In this document: positions 17,958 to 25,611 of the stretch, in pieces
Layout: every line of letters begins with the position of its first letter
How positions within the stretch are numbered: the first letter of the stretch is position 1
From: Erysipelotrichaceae bacterium
Lineage (GTDB): Bacteria; Bacillota_I; Bacilli_A; Erysipelotrichales; Erysipelotrichaceae
Reading direction: 5' to 3'
Assembly: GCA_012523895.1 (NCBI GenBank)
Contig: JAAYSZ010000004.1
Location: 1-52,100, forward strand
DNA length: 52,100 bases
The notes under the pieces: model-generated
Databases searched by the model: none
What the model was told of the DNA's origin: nothing
What the model saw: only the letters and a program-made list of their open reading frames with translations
Made by a program: the position numbers and the translations under genes

Positions 17958-18521
17958 ATGTCATATATAGCTGTTATTTACGATTGTAAGTATGGAGGAT
18001 CTAAAACATACGCAAAGTGGATTGCGGATGAGTTAAAGGCTGATTTAATCTCAAAAAGTAAAGTTAACCTTCATTTAATTTCAAGTTATGAAATAATTAT
18101 TTTTGGAGGAGAAATTTTTTTAGGAGATATTAGTGGAATAGATATTATCGTTGATAATTTTTATAATATTAAAGACAAAGAAATTATTGTATTTACATGT
18201 GGTCACAGTGAACCTTATGTAAATAAAGAAGATATAGTAAATAATTTTAAAAATAAAGTAAAAGAAGAAATTTTCAAAGGTGTTAAATTATATAATTTTA
18301 GATCTAGTATAAATTATAAAACATTAAGCTTTTTAGATAGTTTAATGTTAAATAGGAAATATAAAAAAATATTGAATAAGAAAAATTTAAATAGTGAAGA
18401 AAAGTTTTTAATTGAAAATTATAATAAAGAATTTGATTTTAATGATAAAGATTCAATTAAAGAATTAATAGAATATGTAGAAGAAATAAAAATAATTGTT
18501 GAAAAGAAATTAGAAGATTAA
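17958..18521 (+). CDS. Flavodoxin-domain protein
   Basis: 187 residues. The opening IAVIYDCKYGGSKTYAKWIA matches the phosphate-binding loop of flavodoxin-like proteins (T/S-x-x-G-S/T-T). EIIIFGGEIFLGDISG and FTCGHSEPY follow at the FMN-contact loops. It resembles the HemG-like flavodoxin-domain group. An electron carrier or reductase role is inferred. The Shine-Dalgarno sequence is AAAGGGA. It diverges from the thioredoxin lipoprotein, and its stop overlaps the convergent WYL regulator by four bases. Confidence 0.75.
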   Translation: MSYIAVIYDCKYGGSKTYAKWIADELKADLISKSKVNLHLISSYEIIIFGGEIFLGDISGIDIIVDNFYNIKDKEIIVFTCGHSEPYVNKEDIVNNFKNKVKEEIFKGVKLYNFRSSINYKTLSFLDSLMLNRKYKKILNKKNLNSEEKFLIENYNKEFDFNDKDSIKELIEYVEEIKIIVEKKLED

Positions 18522-19474
18522 ATGTAAGTATTTAAGATATCTTTTAAATGTTGTTTATAGCGCTCTATTATAGAAATAGGCGCTATTATTTTTGCTTTGT
18601 TTTTAAATTGAGAAATCCATGATAAAAAGTTGTCAGTTATTGTAGTTGTAATATTAATAGTAAAATGAGTATCTGATTTATCTATTATGAGTAAATCTAA
18701 TCCAAACTCATCTAATACTACATTTAATAATTCATTTTGAAATTGTATTGTAATGTTTTCTGGTTTTCCTGCAAACATCTTAAATGACTTAGATAAATAT
18801 TCTTCTAAATTAAATGGTATCTTTTCTAAAGATTCATTTTTTATTATTAAATTATCTATTTTATCAACTCTATAGTTAGAGAAAGACTTATGTTGTAGTG
18901 AATAAAATATACAATAATATCTTTGTTGTATTAAAACTAATGCATAAGGTAAAAGTTCATATTGTTTTTTATCATATCTATATTTCTTTTGTTTATCTAA
19001 AGTTATATCAAAATAGTTAAAACTAACAAGATAGGCATTACTAATTGCGTTTTGTAAATCACTTAATATATATAAAGTTTTATCATTGTCATATTTACTA
19101 TTTGTTTTTAGTGAAGAATTAATAATTGATTCTTTTTGATAAATACTCATATTATCTAACAATTTATTAGAAAGAGATTGTGTGGTTTTAGAAGATAAAA
19201 AATTAATTGAATTAATTGAATCATAGATTAGCTTTGCTTCTATAAGATCAAAGGTATGATTTAATAGGTGATATTTCATTTGTTTACCTTTGATAATTTC
19301 GATATCATAACCATTTTCTCTTAATACTTTAATATCATCATAGATTGCTTTTCTAGAAACAAATATGTCTTCTTGTTCTAATAAAGTTATAATATCTTGC
19401 ATTGATAAAAAATGTTCTTCATCAGTATATTTTATAAAAATATTTAATAATTTTAATAATCTGTTTTTATTCAT
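18518..19474 (-). CDS. WYL-domain transcriptional regulator
   Basis: 318 residues. An N-terminal winged HTH (about 5-68; VSRKAIYDDIKVLRENGYDI) precedes a WYL domain (about 150-245; SFNYFDITLDKQ, YELLPYALVLIQQRYYCIFY) and a WCX-like C-terminus. WYL domains bind ligands or nucleic acids. It diverges from the membrane protein/cation efflux pair, with two palindromes in between, and is their likely regulator. The ATG is preceded by TATTAT and exactly six bases, with the nearest GGAG 17 bases upstream, so a leaderless start is plausible. Confidence 0.85.
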   Translation of the reverse strand: MNKNRLLKLLNIFIKYTDEEHFLSMQDIITLLEQEDIFVSRKAIYDDIKVLRENGYDIEIIKGKQMKYHLLNHTFDLIEAKLIYDSINSINFLSSKTTQSLSNKLLDNMSIYQKESIINSSLKTNSKYDNDKTLYILSDLQNAISNAYLVSFNYFDITLDKQKKYRYDKKQYELLPYALVLIQQRYYCIFYSLQHKSFSNYRVDKIDNLIIKNESLEKIPFNLEEYLSKSFKMFAGKPENITIQFQNELLNVVLDEFGLDLLIIDKSDTHFTINITTTITDNFLSWISQFKNKAKIIAPISIIERYKQHLKDILNTYI

Positions 19475-19480
19475 ATTAAA

Positions 19481-19486
19481 ATAATA
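19481..19486 (-). promoter_or_regulatory. -10 box of a probable leaderless promoter (WYL regulator)
   Basis: Minus-strand TATTAT, preceded by TGA (extended -10) and followed by six bases (TTTAAT) and the ATG at 19474. A TTGTCC lies 17 bases further upstream as a possible -35. Confidence 0.5.
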
Positions 19487-19492
19487 TCATTC

Positions 19493-19522
19493 TCCTAAAA
19501 TTAGGACAATCAAATATTTGAT
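19493..19522. promoter_or_regulatory. Two palindromes between the WYL regulator and the efflux operon
   Basis: TCCTAA-AA-TTAGGA at 19493-19506 and the perfect 14-base palindrome ATCAAATATTTGAT at 19509-19522. Both lie in the divergent promoter region and are candidate operators. Binding by the WYL protein is inferred from position only. Confidence 0.45.
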
Positions 19523-19558
19523 ATGTAGTATATTTTTGTTGTCTAGGAGGAATTATCT

Positions 19559-20071
19559 ATGAATAAAAGACAATACACATTATTAATATTTGGTTTAACA
19601 ATAGGTTCATATGCATATATCTTTGATATGATGTTTTATCCAGGAATACTTTTATCAATATTTAATTTAATAGTTGGTGTTTTTATGAATATAGATAATT
19701 TATATAAAACTAAAAACAATATATTTAATTTAGTAATGATATTATTTATGATAATTATATTTAATGTTTTTAGAATAGAATATATATTTAATGGATTAAC
19801 TTTTGTAACAAGTATAAATATAGTTGTAACTAACCAACTATTTAGTAGATATAAAAGAATTGATTATTATTTAGAAGGAATATTTTATAAAGCTTTGATA
19901 ATGTACTTAAGTATTTTGATATTAATATTGCTATTACCTTTTATAAGTAAATGGACAGCTTTTTTATCAATTTCATCGTTATTTATGCCTTTTATAATTA
20001 AATATATGATAATATATTTAAACTGTTACAATAATGATGAGGTAAGATATGACACAATTTCTAGTAACTAA
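19559..20071 (+). CDS. Small multi-pass membrane protein, unknown
   Basis: 170 residues with about five hydrophobic helices (roughly 8-25, 28-45, 56-75, 80-95, 108-130, with a further one to 150) joined by short basic loops. I do not recognise a family. The start follows GGAGGA. The end overlaps the cation diffusion facilitator by 23 bases, so translation is coupled and a shared role in membrane transport or stress is possible. It diverges from the WYL regulator. Confidence 0.7.
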   Translation: MNKRQYTLLIFGLTIGSYAYIFDMMFYPGILLSIFNLIVGVFMNIDNLYKTKNNIFNLVMILFMIIIFNVFRIEYIFNGLTFVTSINIVVTNQLFSRYKRIDYYLEGIFYKALIMYLSILILILLLPFISKWTAFLSISSLFMPFIIKYMIIYLNCYNNDEVRYDTISSN

Positions 20072-21215
20072 ATTTATAAAAGATAGTGAAAATATTAATG
20101 ATTTAAAAGTGAGAGAAAAATATGGTGCTTTGAGTAGTTTTGTAGGTATTGCATGTAATATAATCTTATTTATTTTTAAATTGATAGTTGGAACACTTTC
20201 TAATTCAATTTCTATTACTTCTGATGCTTTTAACAATTTAGCTGATTGTGCCACTTCAATAATTACTTTATTTGGATATAAACTAGCATCAAAACCTGCA
20301 GATAAAGAACATCCTTTTGGTCATGGAAGGATGGAATATATTCTAAGTTTAATATTGGCGATAATAATATTATTAGTTGGATATGAGTTAATTAAATCTT
20401 CTATTATGGAATTAATCAATCCATCAAAAATTAGCTTTAGTTATGTGAGTATGTTTGTTTTAATATTTTCAATATTAATGAAAATATGGATGAGTACTTT
20501 TAATAAAAAGTTAGGTAATAAATTAAATAATAGTGCAATGCTTGCGACTTCTAAGGATAGTTTGAATGATGTTATTGCAACTAGTGCAACACTTGTTTCA
20601 CTAATAGTTTCAGGATTTAGTGATTTGATGATTGATGGGATTATGGGTGTTGTTGTTTCAATTTTTGTATTAAAAAGTGGTTTTGAGATTATTAAAGATA
20701 CAGTTGATGATTTATTAGGTCAAGGATTAGATAAAGAAACTGTAGAAATTATAAAAAAACATATAAATGATGAGCCAATGGTTATTGGTTATCATGATTT
20801 AATGGTTCATAATTATGGTCCAGGAAAACATTTTGGTTCAGCTCATATTGAAGTTAGAAGTGATGAAGATTTATTAATAGCTCATGATGCAATAGATTTA
20901 ATAGAAAAAAAGATTCAAGAAGAAACAGGCATATTAATGAGTTTTCATATTGATCCTATTAATATGGATGATAAAGAAACAAAGTATTATTACGATAAAG
21001 TTAAGAGTATAGTAAGAGCTATTGATAAGGATACTCATTTACATGATTTTAGAATTGTGACTGGAGATACTCATACAAATTTGATCTTTGATTTAGTAGT
21101 GCCATTTGATATTAAATTAAAGGATGATGAAATAATAGAGATAATTAATAACGGATTAAAAGATGAACCAATAAAAATATTTATATCTCCAACAATAGAA
21201 AATAAGTATGTATAA
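20049..21215 (+). CDS. Cation diffusion facilitator family transporter
   Basis: 388 residues. Six membrane helices occupy about 25-215; the second carries SDAFNNLADC, and AHPFGHGR-type sequence (EHPFGHGRMEY) follows, as in metal-binding CDF members. The fifth helix carries a DG-x-M metal site pattern (LMIDGIMG). A cytoplasmic C-terminal domain with several His residues extends to the end and is longer than in minimal CDFs. It exports divalent cations such as Zn or Mn; the metal is not readable. GAGGT precedes the ATG. Confidence 0.9.
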   Translation: MTQFLVTKFIKDSENINDLKVREKYGALSSFVGIACNIILFIFKLIVGTLSNSISITSDAFNNLADCATSIITLFGYKLASKPADKEHPFGHGRMEYILSLILAIIILLVGYELIKSSIMELINPSKISFSYVSMFVLIFSILMKIWMSTFNKKLGNKLNNSAMLATSKDSLNDVIATSATLVSLIVSGFSDLMIDGIMGVVVSIFVLKSGFEIIKDTVDDLLGQGLDKETVEIIKKHINDEPMVIGYHDLMVHNYGPGKHFGSAHIEVRSDEDLLIAHDAIDLIEKKIQEETGILMSFHIDPINMDDKETKYYYDKVKSIVRAIDKDTHLHDFRIVTGDTHTNLIFDLVVPFDIKLKDDEIIEIINNGLKDEPIKIFISPTIENKYV

Positions 21216-21222
21216 AAAAAAG

Positions 21223-21325
21223 ATTATATGATACCTTGGGTTTTTTCCCCATTTTAAAATCCCACCTCCATAGACACATGTTTCTATATTTCACGTGTCT
21301 ACTTTAGTGGGATCATATCATATTG
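21223..21325 (-). ncRNA. Structured RNA element behind htpG (candidate ncRNA or branched terminator)
   Basis: Nested pairings fill the whole gap. ATATGATA at 21226-21233 pairs with 21316-21323, ATCCCAC at 21259-21265 with GTGGGAT at 21307-21313, AGACACATG at 21272-21280 with CACGTGTCT at 21292-21300, and a local GGG/CCC hairpin lies at 21238-21249. The one imperfect pair is G-U on the minus strand but A-C on the plus strand, favouring a minus-strand RNA. A U run follows the outer stem on that strand. I cannot match it to a known family. Confidence 0.5.
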
Positions 21326-21331
21326 ATCGTT

Positions 21332-23227
21332 TTATTTAACTGCTTTAATCATTAAATCTATTACTTTATTTGAATAATCAATTGGATTTTCAATTGGTAA
21401 TCCTTCAATTAATAATGCTTGGTCATATAAAACTTTTGCATATTCTTTTATTAATTCAGGATCTGATTCATAAACATTTACTAATGTTTCAAATATTTCA
21501 TGATTTGGATTTATTTCTAGAATTTTATTTGCTTTCATACCCATGTTGTTAGGTGATTGTGATAAAACCTTTTCCATTTCTATTGATAAACCATCATCAG
21601 AAACTAAACATACAGGATTATTTACTAATCTTGAAGATACTCTTACATCAGTAACATAGTTTGTTAAAGAATCTTTCATAGCATCTAGAAGTGATTTATT
21701 TTCTTTAGTTTTTTCTTCAATTACTTTCTTTTCTTCTTCACTTTCTAAATCAAAGTCACCTTTATTAACTGATTTAAATTCTATGTCGTTATATGCTCTC
21801 ATCATAGTAATCGCAAATTCATCAACATCTTCCATAAAGTAAAGAACTTCTATTTCTTTTTCAATTAGTTTTTCCATTTGTGGAGATTTTTTAATATCTT
21901 CAATAGAATCACCAGTTACATAATAGATTACCTTTTGATCTTCTGGCTTTCTTTCTACGTATTCTTTTAATGAAACATATTTATCTTCTTTACTTGATTT
22001 AAATAGAATTAAATCTTTTAAAGTGTCTATATGTGCACCAAAATCTTGGTAAATACCATATTTTAAATTTAGACCAAAGTTATCAAATAATTTTTCATAA
22101 GATTCTCTATCATTTTCTATCATATTTTCTAAATGTGTCTTAATTCTTCTTTGAATAGAGTTTGCAAGTAATCTTACTTGTCTATCTTGTTGAAGGATTT
22201 CTCTTGATATATTTAAACTTAAGTCATCACTATCAATAATTCCTTTCACAAATCTAAAGTAATCAGGAATTAAATCATTAGCTTTATCCATAATAAACAC
22301 ACCAGAACTATATAGCCTTAAACCAGCCTCATAATCTGAGTTGTAAAAGTCAAATGGTTTTTTAGATGGAATATATAGTAAAGCAGTATATGAGATATTA
22401 CCTTCTAAACTATAATGAATCTCATCTAATGGATCTTCCCAATCATTAAATGTACTCTTATAAAATTCACTATATTCTTCTTTAGTAATTTCATTTTTGT
22501 TTTTCTTCCATAAAGGAACCATTGAATTTAATACTTTTAATTCTTCAACATCTTCATATTCAGAATCACTACCTTCTTTTAATTTACTTGTAGTAACCAT
22601 CATTTCAATAGGGTATCTTACATAATCAGAATATTTCTTAATTAATTCTTCAATTTTATAAGGGTCTAAAAATGAAGAATAGTTGTCATCATTTGTATCA
22701 TCTTTTAAATGAAGAATAATTTTTGTACCAATTTCATCTGTATCATACTTTGTAATTGTATATCCATCTTCTCCACTACTTTCCCAAATATATCCTTTTT
22801 CATCATCTATACTTCTTGAAATTACTTCTACTTTTTTAGCAACCATAAATGCTGAATAGAATCCAACACCAAACTGTCCAATAATATCGATATTTGCGTC
22901 TGCTTTATCTAGTTCTTGTTTAAATTCTAAAGAACCACTTCTTGCGATTGTACCTAAATTTTCTTCTAGTTCATTTTTAGTCATACCGATACCAGTATCT
23001 TTAATTGTAAGAGTTCTAGCTTCTTCATCTTTTTCGATAGAAATTTTCAATAGTTCTTTATCTACTTTTTTAGTTTCGTCAGTTAAAGATAAATAATATC
23101 TTTTATCTAAAGCATCAGAAGCATTAGATATAAGTTCTCTTAAAAATATTTCTCTATTTGTATATATAGAGTTAATCATTAAATCTAATAATCTTTTAGA
23201 TTCAGTTTTAAATTGTTTTTTAACCAT
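21332..23227 (-). CDS. htpG: Chaperone protein HtpG (Hsp90)
   Basis: 631 residues, full length. The GHKL ATPase domain carries ELISNASDALDK, DTGIGMTKNEL and IGQFGVGFYSAF. The middle domain contains LNISREILQQDR and the C-terminal dimerisation domain is complete. It is an ATP-dependent cytosolic chaperone. The start follows GGAGGT. A degenerate CIRCE element lies 10 bases upstream of the start, suggesting HrcA control, unlike the class III htpG of B. subtilis. No other gene is in the unit; a structured RNA element follows. Confidence 0.97.
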   Translation of the reverse strand: MVKKQFKTESKRLLDLMINSIYTNREIFLRELISNASDALDKRYYLSLTDETKKVDKELLKISIEKDEEARTLTIKDTGIGMTKNELEENLGTIARSGSLEFKQELDKADANIDIIGQFGVGFYSAFMVAKKVEVISRSIDDEKGYIWESSGEDGYTITKYDTDEIGTKIILHLKDDTNDDNYSSFLDPYKIEELIKKYSDYVRYPIEMMVTTSKLKEGSDSEYEDVEELKVLNSMVPLWKKNKNEITKEEYSEFYKSTFNDWEDPLDEIHYSLEGNISYTALLYIPSKKPFDFYNSDYEAGLRLYSSGVFIMDKANDLIPDYFRFVKGIIDSDDLSLNISREILQQDRQVRLLANSIQRRIKTHLENMIENDRESYEKLFDNFGLNLKYGIYQDFGAHIDTLKDLILFKSSKEDKYVSLKEYVERKPEDQKVIYYVTGDSIEDIKKSPQMEKLIEKEIEVLYFMEDVDEFAITMMRAYNDIEFKSVNKGDFDLESEEEKKVIEEKTKENKSLLDAMKDSLTNYVTDVRVSSRLVNNPVCLVSDDGLSIEMEKVLSQSPNNMGMKANKILEINPNHEIFETLVNVYESDPELIKEYAKVLYDQALLIEGLPIENPIDYSNKVIDLMIKAVK

Positions 23228-23236
23228 ATTACCTCC

Positions 23237-23263
23237 TTAGCACTCTCAGTGTTTAACTGCTAA
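23237..23263. promoter_or_regulatory. CIRCE-like operator upstream of htpG
   Basis: TTAGCACTC at 23237-23245, nine bases, then AACTGCTAA at 23255-23263. The first half is the exact HrcA consensus; the second matches 7 of 9 positions of GAGTGCTAA. Spacing is the canonical nine. It lies next to the htpG ribosome-binding site. Confidence 0.7.
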
Positions 23264-23410
23264 AATATAATATAACATCATACTTAAATAATTTCAAGTT
23301 AGATGAGTTAATCTCTTAAAACAAGAAATATATAACAAAATTCTACTTTAAAGAGAATTGACTTCTTGGTATAAAAATAAAAGTTATATTTATATAAGGA
23401 GGATTTTCAC

Positions 23411-23779
23411 TTGTATACATTTGGAGATAACATAAGAAGATTAAGAGAAAAGAAAAATTTAACTCAAGTTCAAGTTGGTAAAATATGTGGTGTTAGTTCT
23501 AAAGCAATATCTAGGTATGAAAACAATCAAGCTGAACCTGATTTGAAATTAATTTTTCAGTTATCCAAATTATATGATGTTGATTTTAATTTTTTGTTAG
23601 GATATAAAAAAACAAGAAAAACTAACAAAAATGAAAAACTCGATAATGAAATAAATGATTTAATAAATCAATGTGATATAAATAAAAAATTAGCAGTGAA
23701 ACAATTCTTAAAGTATATTGTAAATAGTGATTATAATCCATTAGATGATGAAGCAGTTGGTTATATACATGAAAAATAA
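23411..23779 (+). CDS. XRE-family helix-turn-helix regulator
   Basis: 122 residues. A Cro/CI-type HTH occupies about 4-60 (NIRRLREKKNLTQVQVGKICGV, with SSKAISRYENNQAEPD as recognition region), followed by a Lys/Asn-rich C-terminal tail of unknown role. The TTG start at 23411 is supported by GGAGGAT at 23399-23405. It diverges from htpG and ends in a hairpin terminator, so it is monocistronic. Its target is unknown. Confidence 0.85.
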   Translation: MYTFGDNIRRLREKKNLTQVQVGKICGVSSKAISRYENNQAEPDLKLIFQLSKLYDVDFNFLLGYKKTRKTNKNEKLDNEINDLINQCDINKKLAVKQFLKYIVNSDYNPLDDEAVGYIHEK

Positions 23780-23801
23780 GCCTTAAATGGTTTATTTTTT
23801 T
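23774..23801 (+). terminator. Terminator of the XRE gene
   Basis: AAATAAGCC at 23774-23782 pairs with GGTTTATTT at 23789-23797 with one G-U pair, followed by more T residues. Confidence 0.75.
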
Positions 23802-23829
23802 GTGAATTGCTCATCTATATTAAATAAAA

Positions 23830-23838
23830 TGGTAAAAT
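23830..23838 (+). promoter_or_regulatory. Extended -10 promoter of a small transcription unit
   Basis: TGGTAAAAT, within the same AATGGTAAAAT string found before the 10559 gene and at 52082. Transcription would start near 23845. No convincing -35 box is seen, as is usual for extended -10 promoters. Confidence 0.45.
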
Positions 23839-23853
23839 ATTAATGAGGAATCT

Positions 23854-23958
23854 ATGAAAAAACTAAGTTTTTTAGAATTTAATAAATATATAACTTTTAA
23901 TTATATAGATGATATATATCATAAATTATTAAAAGATTTTAAAAATGTAAAAATATAA
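23854..23958 (+). CDS. Possible 34-residue small protein
   Basis: ATG at 23854, preceded by TGAGGAA at 23844-23850, runs for 34 codons to TAA at 23958. The product begins MKKLSFLEFNKYITF and is rich in Ile, Tyr and Lys with amphipathic spacing; no membrane helix or known motif is evident. It has its own extended -10 promoter and a strong terminator directly behind the stop, which makes it an independent unit of about 165 bases. It could equally be a small RNA with a chance ORF. Confidence 0.4.
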   Translation: MKKLSFLEFNKYITFNYIDDIYHKLLKDFKNVKI

Positions 23959-24011
23959 TGAATACATATTCAAATTGTTTAAATTTTATTTGAATTGTAT
24001 TCATTTTTTAA
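23957..24011 (+). terminator. Long hairpin terminator before the DUF523 gene
   Basis: AATGAATACA at 23957-23966 pairs with TGTATTCATT at 23996-24005, and ATTCAAAT at 23968-23975 pairs with ATTTGAAT at 23988-23995. That gives 18 pairs with a single bulged T, followed by a T run. Confidence 0.85.
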
Positions 24012-24031
24012 TTAAAGGAAAGTTGATATTT

Positions 24032-24454
24032 ATGATAGCTATTAGTGCATGTTTGTTAGGTGAAAATTGTAAGTATAATGGTGGTAATAATTTAAGAAAA
24101 GAATTATTAAAGTTAGATAATGTAATTTCAATTTGTCCAGAAATGCTTGGAGGATTAGGTTGCCCTAGATATCCTAGTGAAATAGTAAAAGATAAAGTTA
24201 TTAACATTAAAGGAGAAGATGTTACAGAGCATTTTAAAAAAGGTGCTTTAATAGCATTAGAAAAATGTAAAGAGAATAATGTGAAACTTGTAATATTAAA
24301 GGCATATAGTCCAAGTTGTGGTTGTAATAAAATTTATGATGGAACTTTTACTAGTACTTTAATAAATGGTGATGGAATATTTGTAAGATTATTAAAAGAA
24401 AATGGCATTAATTATATAGATGATATTAGTTATCTTAAAAAGGAGAAGGATTAA
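24032..24454 (+). CDS. DUF523 family protein
   Basis: 140 residues. The opening AISACLLGENCKYNGGNN and later ICPEMLGGLGCPR and KAYSPSCGC are conserved in DUF523, whose clustered cysteines suggest metal or Fe-S binding; its function is not established. The ATG at 24032 begins at the conserved family start, with AAAGGA upstream; a longer frame from 23975 would run through the terminator hairpin and is rejected. The stop overlaps the malic enzyme start by one base (TAATG), so the two are coupled. Confidence 0.85.
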   Translation: MIAISACLLGENCKYNGGNNLRKELLKLDNVISICPEMLGGLGCPRYPSEIVKDKVINIKGEDVTEHFKKGALIALEKCKENNVKLVILKAYSPSCGCNKIYDGTFTSTLINGDGIFVRLLKENGINYIDDISYLKKEKD

Positions 24455-25611
24455 TGAATATTTATGAAGAAGCCTTAAAACTGCATAAAAAATATAGAGG
24501 CAAATTAGAAATAAATGTGAAGGTTCCTTGTGATACAAATGAAGATTTAGCTTTAGCTTATACACCAGGGGTTGGTGCAGTTTGTTTAGAGATAGAAAAA
24601 GATAAAGAAAATGCATATATTTATACAAATAAAGGAAATACAATAGGTGTAATAAGTGATGGTAGTGCAGTACTTGGTTTAGGTAATATAGGAGCACAGG
24701 CAGCTCTTCCTGTAATGGAAGGTAAAGCTTTACTAATGAAAAAGTTTGCGAATTTAGATGCGATACCACTTTGTATTAATACTAATGATGTAGAAGAAAT
24801 AATAAGTATGTGTAAGTTATTAGAACCTAATTTAGCAGGCATTAATTTAGAAGATATAAGTGCACCTAGATGTATTGAAATTGAAAGAAGACTAATACAA
24901 GAGATGAATATACCTGTATTTCATGATGATCAACATGGAACAGCTATTGTAGTTTTAGCTACATTAATTAATTGTTTAAAGTTAATTAATAAAAAACCAA
25001 AAGAATGTAAGGTTGTAATAAGTGGTACAGGAGCAGCTGGTAATTCTACAATTAGAATGTTATATAATTATGGATTTACTAATATTTATGCATTTGATAG
25101 AAATGGATTATTATCAAATAAAAAGCTAGATAAATATGACAAATATAAAAAAGAACTATTAAATTATGTAAATCTTGATAATAAGGAATATAATAGTTTA
25201 AAAGAGGGTCTTGTAAAGGCTGATATATTTATTGGAGTTTCAGCTAAAGGTTTAGTTGATATAGATATGGTTAAATCAATGAATGAAAAAAATGTTGTTT
25301 TAGCTCTTGCAAATCCTGAACCTGAAATTTCATACGATGATGCAAAAAAAGCAGGGGCATTTATTGTAGGTACTGGTAGAAGTGATAGGCCTAATCAGGT
25401 TAATAATTTATTAGCGTTTCCTGGACTATTAAGAGGTGTATTAAATGCTAGAGCTACAAAAATTACAGAAGAAATGAAGATAGCTTCTAGTATTGCAATT
25501 GCAAGTTTAATAAATGAAGAAGAACTTAATACAGATTATGTAATTGCTAGTCCATTAGATAAAAGAGTAGTAGAAAGAGTTAGTAAAGCAGTAGAGGAGG
25601 TAGCTTTATGA
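24454..25611 (+). CDS. NAD(P)-dependent malic enzyme
   Basis: 385 residues, the short prokaryotic form. The catalytic Tyr lies in AYTPGVGAVC. The catalytic Lys lies in the MEGKALLMKKFANLDAIPLC region, metal ligands in NLEDISAP and PVFHDDQHGTAIV, and the nucleotide-binding GTGAAG follows near 190. It decarboxylates malate to pyruvate. The phosphotransacetylase domain of MaeB is absent. It is coupled to DUF523 upstream and overlaps pncB by four bases (ATGA), placing a pyridine-nucleotide-consuming enzyme in the NAD synthesis operon. Confidence 0.93.
   Translation: MNIYEEALKLHKKYRGKLEINVKVPCDTNEDLALAYTPGVGAVCLEIEKDKENAYIYTNKGNTIGVISDGSAVLGLGNIGAQAALPVMEGKALLMKKFANLDAIPLCINTNDVEEIISMCKLLEPNLAGINLEDISAPRCIEIERRLIQEMNIPVFHDDQHGTAIVVLATLINCLKLINKKPKECKVVISGTGAAGNSTIRMLYNYGFTNIYAFDRNGLLSNKKLDKYDKYKKELLNYVNLDNKEYNSLKEGLVKADIFIGVSAKGLVDIDMVKSMNEKNVVLALANPEPEISYDDAKKAGAFIVGTGRSDRPNQVNNLLAFPGLLRGVLNARATKITEEMKIASSIAIASLINEEELNTDYVIASPLDKRVVERVSKAVEEVAL

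Noticed and set aside
23975..24031. N-terminal extension of the DUF523 protein
   Set aside because: It would begin inside the 18-pair terminator hairpin and precede the conserved family start.
24392..24769. Minus-strand frame of 125 codons opposite malic enzyme
   Set aside because: The Leu/Tyr/His-rich product is a mirror of the AT-rich coding strand, with no motif or promoter.
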